In this document: piece after piece, positions 51,482 to 61,843 of the stretch
Position numbering within the stretch: position 1 is the stretch's first letter
How the letters are laid out: the number at the start of each line of letters is the position of its first letter
Source: Pseudacidovorax sp.
Lineage (GTDB): Bacteria > Pseudomonadota > Gammaproteobacteria > Burkholderiales > Burkholderiaceae_C
Assembly: GCF_017991995.1 (NCBI RefSeq)
Contig: NZ_JAGOPN010000008.1
Coordinates: forward strand, 1 to 64,000
Direction of reading: 5' to 3'
DNA length: 64,000 nt
Program-made: the position numbers and the translations under genes
Notes under the pieces: model-generated
What the model was told of the DNA's origin: nothing
Seen by the model: the letters and a program-made list of their open reading frames with translations, nothing else
Database searches by the model: none

Positions 51482-53647
51482 ATGACGCCGTCGCCGGCGC
51501 ACCCCGCCGCACAGCCGCCCGCCTGGCTGGGCCTGCTGCCCGTGCGCGTGGGAGGCTGGCTGCTGGCGCTCGTGCTGCTGGCGCTGGTGGTCATCACGCC
51601 GCTCACGCTCGGGCAGCAGCTCCTGCTGTCGGTGACGTGCTTCGTCGCCGCCCTCGTGGTCGGCCGCGCCCGCGGCCGCTTCGCCAGCCTGGTGATGATG
51701 GTGCTGTCGGTGACGGTGTCCTCCCGCTACCTCTACTGGCGCTTGACCGAGACGCTGGTGCTGCCCGGCGTGCTCGACCTGACGCTGGGCGCCGGACTGC
51801 TGGTGGCGGAGGTGTACGCCTTCGTGGTGCTGGTGCTGGGCTATGTGCAGACGGCCTGGCCACTGCAGCGCCGGCCGGTGCCGCTTCCTGCAGACCCGGC
51901 CCATTGGCCCACGGTGGACCTGTTCATTCCGACCTACAACGAGCCGCTGGATGTGGTGCGCAGCTCGGTGCTGGCGGCCCAGACCATCGACTGGCCGCGC
52001 GACAAGCTGCGCATCTACGTGCTGGACGATGGCCGGCGCGAGGAATTCCGCGTCTTCTGCGAAGCCGCCGGCGTGGAGCACCTCACCCGCACGGACAACC
52101 GCCATGCCAAGGCCGGCAACATCAACGCGGCCCTCAAGCACACCCATGGCGAGTTCATCGCCATCTTCGACTGCGACCACATCCCCACCCGCTCCTTCCT
52201 GCAGATCGCGATGGGCTGGTTCGGACGCGACCCGAAGCTGGGCATGGTGCAGTTGCCGCACTACTTCTTCTCGGCCGATCCCTTCGAGCGCAACCTGGGC
52301 ACCTTCGGCACCGTGCCCAACGAGGGCGAGCTGTTCTACGGCCTGATCCAGGACGGCAACGATCTGTGGAACGCGGCGTTCTTCTGCGGCTCCTGCGCCG
52401 TGCTGCGGCGCACGATCTGCGAGGCCGTGGGCGGCATCGCCGTGGAGACGGTGACCGAGGACGCCCACACGGCGCTCAAGATGCACCGCGCCGGCTACAA
52501 CACCGCGTACCTGGCCCTGCCGCAGGCAGCGGGCCTGGCCACGGAGAGCCTGTCCGGCCACGTGGGCCAGCGCATCCGCTGGGCGCGGGGCATGGCGCAG
52601 ATCTTCCGCACCGACAACCCGCTGCTGGGCAGGGGGCTGAGCTGGGCCCAGCGGCTGTGCTACCTGAATGCGATGCTGCACTTCCTGTACGGGTTGCCGC
52701 GGCTGATCTACCTGACCGCGCCGCTGGCCTACCTGCTGCTGGGTGCCAGCGTGATCCATGCGTCGGCGGCCATGATCTTCGCCTTCGCGCTGCCGCACAT
52801 CCTGCATGCCAATCTCACCAACAGCCGCATCCAGGGGCGGTTCCGCTACCTGCTGTGGAACGAGGTCTACGAGGCGGTGCTGGCCTGGTACATCTTCCGT
52901 CCCACGCTGGTGGCGCTGCTCAATCCCAAGCTGGGCAGCTTCAACGTCACGGCCAAGGGCGGGCTGATCGCGGAGCGCTACTTCGATGCGCAGATCGCCA
53001 AGCCCTACCTGGTGCTGCTGCTGCTGAACGTGGTGGGGCTGGGCTTCGGCGTGTGGCGCCTGGGCTGGGTGCCGGCGCACGACACCCTCACGGTCTGGCT
53101 GAACATGGCCTGGACGGTCTACAACGTGCTGATCCTGGGCGCCTGCGTGGCGGCTGCCAACGAAGCGCAGCAACGGCACGAGACGCATCGGGTGCGGCTG
53201 CAGGTGGCGGCCACGCTCTACACGCCGGACGGCGTGTCGATGCGTTGCGAGACCAACGACTTCTCCCGGCAGGGCCTGGGCCTGCGCCTGCCGCAGCCGG
53301 TGGCGGCGAAGACGGACGACCGCGTGTCGGTCGCGCTGTTCGCGGGCGCGCAGGAGCACCGCTTCGACGCCGTGGTGCGTCACCACCAGGACGGGCGCAT
53401 GGGCGTGCGCCTGGACGCCATGACGCTGGCGCAGGAGCGCGCCTTCGTGCAGTGCACCACCGCGCGCGCCGACCTGTGGGCGGCCCGCTGGGGCAACCAT
53501 CCCCGCGCGTCCGTGTGGTCGGTCCTCGCGCACATCAGCCGGATCAGTGTCATCGGACTTCGCGACATGAGCTTCCACTACCTGCGCCAGGCGGGCCTGC
53601 GCATCGGCCCCGATCCGCGGCCCTCGGTGCGACAGGCGGCGAAATGA
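51482..53647 (+). CDS. bcsA: Cellulose synthase catalytic subunit BcsA
   Basis: 721 residues. Eight or so membrane helices around a GT2 domain with DDG (about 182), DCD (about 230), TED (about 325) and QRIRWARG (about 363). A C-terminal PilZ domain (about 560-670) has basic residues at RHETHRVR and the DFSRQGLG motif for c-di-GMP. Polymerises UDP-glucose to cellulose and passes it through the inner membrane. Overlaps bcsB by ATGA. Confidence 0.97.
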   Translation: MTPSPAHPAAQPPAWLGLLPVRVGGWLLALVLLALVVITPLTLGQQLLLSVTCFVAALVVGRARGRFASLVMMVLSVTVSSRYLYWRLTETLVLPGVLDLTLGAGLLVAEVYAFVVLVLGYVQTAWPLQRRPVPLPADPAHWPTVDLFIPTYNEPLDVVRSSVLAAQTIDWPRDKLRIYVLDDGRREEFRVFCEAAGVEHLTRTDNRHAKAGNINAALKHTHGEFIAIFDCDHIPTRSFLQIAMGWFGRDPKLGMVQLPHYFFSADPFERNLGTFGTVPNEGELFYGLIQDGNDLWNAAFFCGSCAVLRRTICEAVGGIAVETVTEDAHTALKMHRAGYNTAYLALPQAAGLATESLSGHVGQRIRWARGMAQIFRTDNPLLGRGLSWAQRLCYLNAMLHFLYGLPRLIYLTAPLAYLLLGASVIHASAAMIFAFALPHILHANLTNSRIQGRFRYLLWNEVYEAVLAWYIFRPTLVALLNPKLGSFNVTAKGGLIAERYFDAQIAKPYLVLLLLNVVGLGFGVWRLGWVPAHDTLTVWLNMAWTVYNVLILGACVAAANEAQQRHETHRVRLQVAATLYTPDGVSMRCETNDFSRQGLGLRLPQPVAAKTDDRVSVALFAGAQEHRFDAVVRHHQDGRMGVRLDAMTLAQERAFVQCTTARADLWAARWGNHPRASVWSVLAHISRISVIGLRDMSFHYLRQAGLRIGPDPRPSVRQAAK

Positions 53648-55959
53648 ACGGCATGCGCGCTGCGCCCCATGCGCCCCGCCGGTCGCCGGCATGCGGCCGC
53701 CGCCTGCTGCCCGCCGCGCTCGCCCTCGGCCTGCTGGCAGGCCCGGCGCCGGGCCTGCACGCGCAGCAGCCCGCGCCGACGGGCGCGGCGGCGGCGACCG
53801 TCCCGGCACCGGGCACGGCCGTGGCAGGCCCGCCCGTGCGCGAGGCCACGCTGCGCCAGCTGGGCGTGGACTACGCCATCCAGTTGCGCGGCACCAGCGG
53901 CGCCGTGGGCATTCCCTTCAGCGTGCGGGCCGACGAGCTGGTCACCGGGGGCAGCCTGCGGCTGAACTACACCTTCTCGCCGGCGCTGATCCCCGCGCTG
54001 TCGCACCTGAAGGTCAGCGTCAACGACGTGGTGCTGGCCACCTTGCCGGTGGACCCTGCCGCCGCGGGCCGGCCGCAGACCGCCGAGATCGCCATCGACC
54101 GCCGGCTGGTGACCGAGTTCAACCGGCTCGTGGTCGAGCTGGTCGGCCACTACACCCGCGACTGCGAGGATCCCAACCACAGCAGCCTGTGGGCCGCCAT
54201 CGACAGCGGCAGCACGCTGCGACTGTCCGTCCAGCCGCTCACGCTCGACAACGACCTGCGCCTGCTGCCGGTGCCCTTCTTCGACCGGCGCGACGTCGGC
54301 CGGCTGACGCTGCCCTTCGTGCTGCCCGCGGGCGCCGCCCCCGAGGTGCTGGAGGCCGCGGGCATCGTCGCCTCATGGTTCGGTGCGCTGGCCGGCTACC
54401 GCGGCGCCCGCTTTCCGGTCAGCGAGGACACCCTGCCCACCGACGGACATGCGGTGGTCTTCGCCACGCCGCAGGCGCTACCCGCGGGGGTGGCGATGCC
54501 GCCCATCGACGGCCCCCAGCTCGCGGTCGCGCCGATGCCCGGCCACGCCCAGCGCAAGCTGCTGCTGGTGATGGGCCGCGACGCCACCGAGCTGCGCAGC
54601 GCCGCCTCGGCGCTGGCCCTGGGTTCTCCCGCGCTCGCAGGTGCCCAGGCGCGCATCGCCGGCTTCGAGCCGCCGCCTGCGCGCAAGCCCTACGACGCGC
54701 CGCGCTGGGTGCCCAGCGACCGCCCCGTGCAACTGGGCGAACTGGCCCAGGCCCAGGACCTCAACGTCAGCGGCTATGCCCCCGACGTGATCCGCGTCAA
54801 CCTGCAACTGCCGCCGGATCTTTTCACCTGGCGCAGCCACGGCATGCCGCTGGCGCTGCACTACCGCTACACCCCGCGCGTGCGGCCCGACCAGTCCACG
54901 CTGAACATCAACATGGGGCAGAGCTTCATCGGCGCGGTGCCGCTGCGGGCCGCCAACACGCTGCACGACGCGTGGTGGAACCCCTTCGCGCTGCCGCTGC
55001 TGCCCGACGGCACCGTGGCCGAGAAGAAGACGGTGCAGGTGCCGCCGCAGCTGCTGGCGCCCAGCAGCCAGCTGCGGCTGCACTACTACTTCGAGCCCAG
55101 CGCCGGCAAATGCCAGCCGCTGCTGGCCAACGTGCGCGGGGCCATCGACCCGGACTCCACGCTCGACCTCTCGGGCCTGCCGCACTACATCGCCATGCCC
55201 GATCTGGCCGCCTATGCCAATGCGGGCTTCCCGTTTTCGCGCCTGGCGGACCTGGCGGACAGCGCGGTGCTGCTGCCGCCCGCGCCCACGGCGCAGGATC
55301 TGGGCCTCTACCTGGGTCTGATGGGCCAGATCGGCCGCAGCACCGGTTACCCCGCCCTGCGGCTGCGCGTAGGCGACGTCCGCAGGCCGGCAGAGGTGGC
55401 CGACAAGGACCTGCTGGTGCTCGGCGACCTGGACCGCCAGCCGCTGTTCGGCGAGTGGCGCGCGCGCATGCCCCTGAGCCAGCCCGCGGCCGACACCCAG
55501 AGGCTGGAACTGCCGGGCTGGCTGCGCCGCGCGCTCGACATCGTGGCCGGCTCGCGCATGCGGCAGGACCTGCCCCAGGCCGCGCAACTGGACCTGCGCG
55601 GCGCCGGCCGCGAGACGGCGGTGCTGGCCGGCTTCGAGTCGCCGCTGCGGCCCGGCCGCAGCGTGATCGCCGTGGTGGCCGAGCCGGGCCAGGGCGACAA
55701 GCTGCTGGACGCGCTCCAGACGCCAGAACTGCTGCAGCGCGTACAGGGCAGCATGGCCGTGGTGCGCGAAGGCCGCGTGGAGAGCGTGCTCGGCGGCCAG
55801 CCTTACTACGTCGGCCGACTGCCGCCTCTGACCTGGCTGCAATGGCAGCTTTCGCGCAATGCCTTCATGCCCGCGTTGCTGGCCCTGGCCGCCGCGGCGC
55901 TGGCAGCGGCCGTGGCCTATGCCGGGCTGCAACGGCGCGCGCGGCGCCGGCTGGAGTGA
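53644..55959 (+). CDS. bcsB: Cellulose synthase periplasmic subunit BcsB
   Basis: 771 residues with signal peptide (cut after LHA) and a single C-terminal membrane helix (FMPALLALAAAALAAAV). Contains the carbohydrate-binding and ferredoxin-like repeats of BcsB (GIPFSVRADELVTGGSLRL, HYTRDCEDPNHSSLWAAI). It anchors to BcsA and guides the glucan through the periplasm. Confidence 0.93.
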   Translation: MNGMRAAPHAPRRSPACGRRLLPAALALGLLAGPAPGLHAQQPAPTGAAAATVPAPGTAVAGPPVREATLRQLGVDYAIQLRGTSGAVGIPFSVRADELVTGGSLRLNYTFSPALIPALSHLKVSVNDVVLATLPVDPAAAGRPQTAEIAIDRRLVTEFNRLVVELVGHYTRDCEDPNHSSLWAAIDSGSTLRLSVQPLTLDNDLRLLPVPFFDRRDVGRLTLPFVLPAGAAPEVLEAAGIVASWFGALAGYRGARFPVSEDTLPTDGHAVVFATPQALPAGVAMPPIDGPQLAVAPMPGHAQRKLLLVMGRDATELRSAASALALGSPALAGAQARIAGFEPPPARKPYDAPRWVPSDRPVQLGELAQAQDLNVSGYAPDVIRVNLQLPPDLFTWRSHGMPLALHYRYTPRVRPDQSTLNINMGQSFIGAVPLRAANTLHDAWWNPFALPLLPDGTVAEKKTVQVPPQLLAPSSQLRLHYYFEPSAGKCQPLLANVRGAIDPDSTLDLSGLPHYIAMPDLAAYANAGFPFSRLADLADSAVLLPPAPTAQDLGLYLGLMGQIGRSTGYPALRLRVGDVRRPAEVADKDLLVLGDLDRQPLFGEWRARMPLSQPAADTQRLELPGWLRRALDIVAGSRMRQDLPQAAQLDLRGAGRETAVLAGFESPLRPGRSVIAVVAEPGQGDKLLDALQTPELLQRVQGSMAVVREGRVESVLGGQPYYVGRLPPLTWLQWQLSRNAFMPALLALAAAALAAAVAYAGLQRRARRRLE

Positions 55960-55969
55960 CAGCGATCCC

Positions 55970-57178
55970 ATGCAGCAAGACCTCCATTCCCCCTCCCTGC
56001 CCCTCGCCCGGCGCCGCTGGTTGCAGCAGGCACTGCTGTGCGCGCTGCCGGGCGCGGCACCGCATGCCTGGGCTCAGGCGGGAGCGGCCAGCCCGCTGGG
56101 GCCAGCCTGCCTCGACCGCAGCGACTGGCCTGCCTTCGCCGCCCGCCACCTGCAGGCCGACGGCCGCATCGTGGATTTCGACACGCCGCGCCAGCAATCG
56201 ACCTCGGAAAGCCAGTCCTACGGCCTCTTCTTTTCGCTGGTGCACGGCGACCGCGCCGCTTTCCGGCGCATCCTGGACTGGACTGTCGCCAACCTGTGCG
56301 ACGGGCAGCCCGACCGCCGCCTGCCGGCGTGGCAGTGGGGCCGGCGCGACGATGGCGGCTGGGGCGTGATCGATGCCAACCCCGCCTCCGACGCCGACCT
56401 GTGGATCGCCTATGCGCTGCTGGAGGCCGGGCGCCTGTGGCAGCAGCCGGCCTACACCGCGCTCGCCCGCCAGATGCTGGTGCTGGTGATCCGCGAGGAA
56501 GTGGTGCGCCTGCCCGGCCTGGGCGCCATGCTGCTGCCCTGGCCGCGCAGCGTGGGCAAAGGCCCCGTGTGGCGGCTCAATGCCAGCTACATGCCCCTGC
56601 CCCTGCTGCGCCGGCTGGCCGCCGAGAACCCGGCCGGCCCCTGGAGCGAGATCGCGCAGAACACGGTGCGCATGGTCGCCGCCACCTCGCCGCACGGCTT
56701 CGTGCCCGACTGGTGCGCCTGGAGCGAGGCCCGGCAGGCCTTCGTCACCGATCCCGAAAAGGGGGCGGAAGGCAGCTACGACGCCATCCGGGTGTACCTG
56801 TGGGCGGGCATGACGGCGACGGGCGACACGGGCCGGGCGCCGCTGCTGCACAGCCTGTACGGGCCCCGCGCCCTGCTGCAGTCCACCGGTCGCGTCGCCG
56901 AGCGGGTCGACACCGCCACCGGCACGGTCCGCGGCGATGGCCCGCCGGGCTTCTCGGCGGCGCTGCTGCCCTACCTGCGCGCCCTGGGCCATGAACAACT
57001 CGTGCAGGCCCGGCTGGCCTTCGTCAACCTGCGCACCGCCGCCGGCCAGCCGCTGCTGCCCTATTACGAACGCATGCTGCTGCTCTTCGGGCGTGGCTGG
57101 CTGGAAGGCCATTTCGCCTTCGACGCCAGCGGCCGGCTGCAGCCGAATCCTGCCCCGCCATGCCCCGCCAACGCCTGA
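55970..57178 (+). CDS. bcsZ: Endoglucanase BcsZ (GH8)
   Basis: 402 residues; signal peptide with HAWA cut. GH8 general acid Glu in STSESQSYGL (about residue 80) and base Asp region NPASDADLWIAYAL (about 140). Trims or releases cellulose in the periplasm. Its end overlaps the bcsC start by 19 bases. Confidence 0.93.
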   Translation: MQQDLHSPSLPLARRRWLQQALLCALPGAAPHAWAQAGAASPLGPACLDRSDWPAFAARHLQADGRIVDFDTPRQQSTSESQSYGLFFSLVHGDRAAFRRILDWTVANLCDGQPDRRLPAWQWGRRDDGGWGVIDANPASDADLWIAYALLEAGRLWQQPAYTALARQMLVLVIREEVVRLPGLGAMLLPWPRSVGKGPVWRLNASYMPLPLLRRLAAENPAGPWSEIAQNTVRMVAATSPHGFVPDWCAWSEARQAFVTDPEKGAEGSYDAIRVYLWAGMTATGDTGRAPLLHSLYGPRALLQSTGRVAERVDTATGTVRGDGPPGFSAALLPYLRALGHEQLVQARLAFVNLRTAAGQPLLPYYERMLLLFGRGWLEGHFAFDASGRLQPNPAPPCPANA

Positions 57179-60100
57179 CCCCCTTCCCCGCGTCCCTGCG
57201 CACGCTGCCTGCCGCGCTGGGCCTCGTCTGCTCGCTGATGCCCGGCACGCCCGCCCGGGCCCAATCGGACGCGGCCACGGCCCTCGTCGAGCAGGGCCGC
57301 TACTGGCAAGCCCTGGGCCGCAACGACCTGGCGGAGGAGAGCTGGCGCAAGCTGCTGCGGGTCGACCCGAACGCACCCGATGCGCTGGCTGGCATGGCGC
57401 AGCTCGAACTGGCGCGTGGCAATGCCGATGCGGCCCGCAGCTGGATCGAACGGTTGCGGGCTGCGCGGCCGGGCGATGCCCGGCTCGCGCGACTGGACGA
57501 GCAACTGCGCCGCCCGGCCGGCGCCCCGGCGCAGGCCAACGACCTGCAGCGCGCCCGGGCCGCGGCGCAAGCCGGCCGTACCGAGGAAGCCATCCGGCTG
57601 TACCGGGAGGTGATCGGCAAACAGCCGGTGCCCGAACCGCTCGCCCTGGAGTACTACCAGGTGCTGGGGGGTTCCACCCAGAGCTGGGACGAAGGCCGCC
57701 GCGGCCTGGAGCAGCTGGTGCAGCGCAACCCCGGCAACGCCGCCTACCGGCTCGCCCTGGCGCGCGTGCAGACCTACCGCGAGCCCAGCCGGCGCGAGGG
57801 CATCCGCAGCCTGGCCGAACTGGCAGGCCAGGGCGGCGACACGGCCACCGGCGCGCGGGAGGCCTGGCGCCAGGCCCTGATCTGGCTGGACGCGCGGGCC
57901 AGCGACACGCCGCTGTATGAGCAGTACCTGTCCGGCCGCACCGATGAGGCGGTGAACGCCCGTCTGACCCGCCTGCGCGAAGGCGCGCAGGCCAGCGCCC
58001 AGGCCCAGCCGCTGGCACAGGGCTACCGCGCCCTGCAGCAGGGCGACGAGAACACGGCCCAGGCCCGCTTCCAGGACGTGCTGCGCCAGAACCCGAACGA
58101 CCCCGAGGCCCTGGGCGGCCTGGGTGTGGTGCGGCTGCGCCAGCAGCGCTATGCCGAGGCGCGCCAGTTGCTGGAGCGCGCCAGCCGCGGTGGACAGGCC
58201 AGCCAGTGGGCGCAGGCCCTGCGCAGCGCGACCTACTGGCAGCAGGTGGGCGAGGCCCAGGCCGCGCGCGAACGCAACGACAGCGCGGCGGCGCGCCGCC
58301 TGTACGAACAGGCCACGCGCACCGACCCGGCCGAGCCCGTGGCGCGTCTCGGCCTGGCCGACCTCCAGCAGGCGGCGGGCGAACTCGGCGCCGCCGAAGA
58401 GAATTACCGCCGCGTGCTGCAGGCCCAGCCCGCGCAGGCGCAGGCCCTGGCCGGCCTGGTCACCGTCTACGCCCGGCAGGGACGCCAGGCCGATGCGCAG
58501 GCCCTGCTGCAACGCCTGACGCCCGAGCAGGTCGCGCAACTGGGCGACCTGTCGGCGCTGCGCGCAGAGCAGGCCCGCGCACAGGCGCAGCAGCAGCTGG
58601 CGGCAGGCGACACCGCCGGTGCCCAGCGCACGCTGGAAGACGCGCTGCTTGCCGCCCCCAACAGCCCCTGGGTGCGGCTGGACCTGGCCAACCTCTACCG
58701 CCGGGCCGGCCTGGTGCCGCAGGCCCGCGCGGTGATGGACGGCCTGCTGATGAGCCAGCCCGACATGCCCGACGCGCTGTATGCGTCGGCCCTGCTGGCC
58801 GCCGACACGGGCGACGGGCGTGCCGGCCTGCAGTACCTGGAGCGGATTCCCGCAGCACGGCGCACGCCCGCAATGGCCCAGTTGCAGCGTCGCCTCTTCG
58901 TGCAGGACAGGGCGGCCCAGGCCACCGCGCTGGCACGCCGCGGCCAGGTGCAGGCCGCGCGCGAACTGCTGTCCGCCACCCAGTCCAGCCTGGGCGCCGA
59001 CCTGCCGGCCGAGCCCTGGAGCCAGCTGGCCGAGGCCTATGCCGAGATCGGCGATGCGCCGCGGGCGCTGGCCATGGGCCGGCAACTGCTCAGCCGCACG
59101 CCCAACCCCAGCGTGGCCGACCGCCTGCGCTACGGGCAGTTGCTGCTGGCCACGCGGCAGGACATCGAGCTCTCGGCCCTGCTGCGGCAATTGCAGGCCA
59201 GCGCCCTGACGGCCGCGCAGCGCCAGGACTTCGACGGACTGCGCAGCGCCTATGCGATCCGCCAGACCGACGCCCTGCGCCAGGTCGGCAACCTGGAAGC
59301 GGCCTACGCCATGCTGTCGCCGCTGCTGGCGGAACGCCCGGACGACGCCGGCGTGCTCGGCGCGCTGGCACGGCTGTACTCCGCCGCACGCGACGAGCGT
59401 CAGGCGCTGGCGCTGTACCAGCGGGTGCTGCAGCGCCAGCCTACCGACCTCGACACCCTGCTCGCCGCCGCCGCCAGTGCCAGCGCGCTGCGCGACCACG
59501 ACGACGCACTGACCTATGTGCAGGCCGCCCTCAAGCAGGCCCCAGGCGAATCCCGCGTGCTGGCGGCGGCGGGCCGCGTCTACCGCAACGCGGGCGACAG
59601 CCGCCAGGCCGAGCAATTTCTCGCCGCGGCCGTGCAGGCCGAAGCCCGGCAGGCCGGCCTGGCCACCGCCGTGCCTGGTGCTGGCGGCGCGGCCCCAGCC
59701 AGTGCCAACCCGTTCGCGGGCATGACCGGCCCTGCCGGCAGTGCGGGCGCCTGGCCCGGCGGTTTGGGTACGTCCACGGCGCCTGCCGCCGTTGCCGCCT
59801 ACATTCCGCCGCCGCTGAGCGCAGGTGCCGTCTACGCCTCGGCCGGCGCATTGCCGGCGCCACCCGCGGGCTGGTCGGGTACTGCCGCGCCCGGTGCGCT
59901 TCAGCCCGCCTCCGCTTACGGCGCGGGGGCCAGTCCCTGGCCGATGGCGACAGCGGGCGGTGACGTGCTGCAGCCCTGGCCGGCGGGGCCGGTTGCATCG
60001 CCGCCGGTCACCGCGTCCTCTGCTCCGGCGCCGAGCGGCGGGGCGACCCGCCACCGACGAGCGGCAGGCAGCGGCGGGGCCACCGGCACTGCGGCGGCGC

Positions 60101-61551
60101 CCGCGCAGCCTGCGCCCCCCCTCGCCGCCGCGCCCGCTTCCTCGCCGGGCCCCGCCAACGCCGGCGCAGCCGCGCCCCTGTGGCTGCCCGTGCCCGGCGC
60201 GGCGGTGGCAGGCGCCACCTCGCGCAGCCTGCCCATGGTGCAGGTGCAGGCACGGGCCGACACCGACTGGCCCACGGCGCCCATTGCGCCCGCCGCCACA
60301 ACAGCCGTGGCCGCCACGCCGCTGCAGGCCGAACTGGCCGACCTTCAGAGCGCACGCAGCCCCAGCCTGAGCGTCGGCACGGTGTTGCGCGCCCGCGGCG
60401 GCGAATCGGGGCTGAGCCGGCTGAGCGATCTGCAGACGCCCATCGAGGCACGCTTTCCCGTCGGCGAAGGCAAGCTGGTGGTCAGCGCCACGCCCACGCT
60501 GCTGGACTCGGGCACGCCTGCGGCAGATTTCGCCACCGGTGCCCGCTTCGGCGGCGGGCCCCAGGCCACGCTTGCACAGGCCTACGGCAGCGTGGCGCCG
60601 GCAGGTGCCCAGGACGCGGCGGGCGTCGGCCTGAGCGTGGGCTACGAGGGACCGCAACTCAGCGCCAGCATCGGCACCACGCCGCTCGGCTTCGCCGAGA
60701 CCAACGTCATCGGCAAGGTGGCGTACCAGGGCAGCTTCAGCGACAGCCTGAGCTACAAGGCCGAGCTCTATCGCCGGCCGGTGACCGACAGCCTGCTGTC
60801 CTTCGCGGGCGCCAAGGACAGCCGCACCGGCGAGCGCTGGGGCGGCGTGGTCGCCAGCGGCGGCCGCTACGACATGACCTACGACAACGGCACCATGGGC
60901 ATCTACGGCTACGCTGGTGCCGCCGCGCTCAACGGCACCGAGGTCCAGGACAACGCCCGTGCGGAGTTGGGGGCGGGCCTGTATTTCCATGTGCTCAAGA
61001 GCGCCGGCTCCTCGCTCACGGCCGGCGTCAACCTCGGGCTCATGCACTACGACAAGAACCTGAGCTACTTCACCTACGGCCACGGCGGCTACTTCAGCCC
61101 GCAGCGCTACTTCAGCCTCGCCTTCCCGGTCGCGTGGGAGGGCCGCAGCGACCGGCTGTCATGGCGACTCAATGCCTCGCTGGGCGTGCAGTCGATCCAG
61201 CAGGATGCGGCGGACTACTTTCCGACAGACAGCGCGCGCCAGACGGCCGCTGCCACCGCGCTGCGGCAGGCCTTCGCCGCCAACCTCTACACCGGCGTGC
61301 TCGACGCGCGCTATGCGGCCCAGAGCAACACCGGCCTCGCCTACGGACTGGGTGCGGTGGTGGAGTACCAGGTGATGCCGCGGATGTTCCTGGGCGGGAC
61401 GGTCAGCCTGAGCAACGCGCGCAACTACCGCGAGTTCAGCGGCGGCGTGTACCTGCGCTACCTGTTCGATGGCGGCGACACCTTCGGCACGGGCGCTGGC
61501 CGGGGCAGTGGACCGTCGCCGCTCAGCTCGCCGTACACGCCGCTGCTGTGA
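57160..61551 (+). CDS. bcsC: Cellulose export protein BcsC (TPR plus outer membrane barrel)
   Basis: 1463 residues. Signal peptide (cut at ARA/QS), about 19 TPR-like helical repeats to residue about 830, then an Ala/Pro/Gly-rich linker (about 830-1040) and the C-terminal beta-barrel domain (about 1050-1463, beginning LQAELADLQSARSPSLSVG). The linker is unusually long and low in complexity. The TPR part spans the periplasm and the barrel forms the exit pore. Confidence 0.95.
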   Translation: MPRQRLTPFPASLRTLPAALGLVCSLMPGTPARAQSDAATALVEQGRYWQALGRNDLAEESWRKLLRVDPNAPDALAGMAQLELARGNADAARSWIERLRAARPGDARLARLDEQLRRPAGAPAQANDLQRARAAAQAGRTEEAIRLYREVIGKQPVPEPLALEYYQVLGGSTQSWDEGRRGLEQLVQRNPGNAAYRLALARVQTYREPSRREGIRSLAELAGQGGDTATGAREAWRQALIWLDARASDTPLYEQYLSGRTDEAVNARLTRLREGAQASAQAQPLAQGYRALQQGDENTAQARFQDVLRQNPNDPEALGGLGVVRLRQQRYAEARQLLERASRGGQASQWAQALRSATYWQQVGEAQAARERNDSAAARRLYEQATRTDPAEPVARLGLADLQQAAGELGAAEENYRRVLQAQPAQAQALAGLVTVYARQGRQADAQALLQRLTPEQVAQLGDLSALRAEQARAQAQQQLAAGDTAGAQRTLEDALLAAPNSPWVRLDLANLYRRAGLVPQARAVMDGLLMSQPDMPDALYASALLAADTGDGRAGLQYLERIPAARRTPAMAQLQRRLFVQDRAAQATALARRGQVQAARELLSATQSSLGADLPAEPWSQLAEAYAEIGDAPRALAMGRQLLSRTPNPSVADRLRYGQLLLATRQDIELSALLRQLQASALTAAQRQDFDGLRSAYAIRQTDALRQVGNLEAAYAMLSPLLAERPDDAGVLGALARLYSAARDERQALALYQRVLQRQPTDLDTLLAAAASASALRDHDDALTYVQAALKQAPGESRVLAAAGRVYRNAGDSRQAEQFLAAAVQAEARQAGLATAVPGAGGAAPASANPFAGMTGPAGSAGAWPGGLGTSTAPAAVAAYIPPPLSAGAVYASAGALPAPPAGWSGTAAPGALQPASAYGAGASPWPMATAGGDVLQPWPAGPVASPPVTASSAPAPSGGATRHRRAAGSGGATGTAAAPAQPAPPLAAAPASSPGPANAGAAAPLWLPVPGAAVAGATSRSLPMVQVQARADTDWPTAPIAPAATTAVAATPLQAELADLQSARSPSLSVGTVLRARGGESGLSRLSDLQTPIEARFPVGEGKLVVSATPTLLDSGTPAADFATGARFGGGPQATLAQAYGSVAPAGAQDAAGVGLSVGYEGPQLSASIGTTPLGFAETNVIGKVAYQGSFSDSLSYKAELYRRPVTDSLLSFAGAKDSRTGERWGGVVASGGRYDMTYDNGTMGIYGYAGAAALNGTEVQDNARAELGAGLYFHVLKSAGSSLTAGVNLGLMHYDKNLSYFTYGHGGYFSPQRYFSLAFPVAWEGRSDRLSWRLNASLGVQSIQQDAADYFPTDSARQTAAATALRQAFAANLYTGVLDARYAAQSNTGLAYGLGAVVEYQVMPRMFLGGTVSLSNARNYREFSGGVYLRYLFDGGDTFGTGAGRGSGPSPLSSPYTPLL

Positions 61552-61660
61552 GCACGGCGGCCGTGCGCAGGCGACCGCCGAGCCGGCCGCTTGCCGGGCG
61601 GCGGCGGCCCGATGGCGGGCTCGGCGATCGGCACGCCGGACAGCCGCGCGCACCGGGCAC

Positions 61661-61694
61661 AAAAAAGCCCCCGGACCTTGATGTGTCCGGGGGC
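61661..61694 (-). terminator. Intrinsic terminator of the tRNA-Thr gene
   Basis: Perfect 10-bp stem GCCCCCGGAC/GTCCGGGGGC (61667-61676, 61685-61694), 8-base loop, then six T on the minus strand (61666-61661). It can also act weakly on bcsC transcripts. Confidence 0.9.
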
Positions 61695-61731
61695 TTCGAT
61701 CGGCATCCCGCCAAGCGGGATGGCGACAGTC

Positions 61732-61807
61732 TGGTGCCGCTTGTCGGAATCGAACTGACGACCTACCGCTTACAAGGCGGGTGCTCTACCAACTGAGCTA
61801 AAGCGGC
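61732..61807 (-). tRNA. tRNA-Thr (anticodon TGT)
   Basis: The minus strand folds into a full cloverleaf of 76 bases including the encoded CCA: acceptor GCCGCTT, D-arm with AGCTCAGTTGGTAGAGC, anticodon loop CTTGTAA and T-loop TTCGATT. Anticodon TGT reads ACA/ACG-type Thr codons. Confidence 0.95.
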
Positions 61808-61843
61808 AAAGCCTGCGATTCTATCGAAAGGGTCGCGGGCCGA

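Noticed and set aside
57064-61083. Very long open frame (1339 codons) opposite bcsC
   Set aside because: It is an antisense shadow of the GC-rich bcsC codons; composition is Gly/Ala/Arg-rich without domains, and bcsC has clear motifs.
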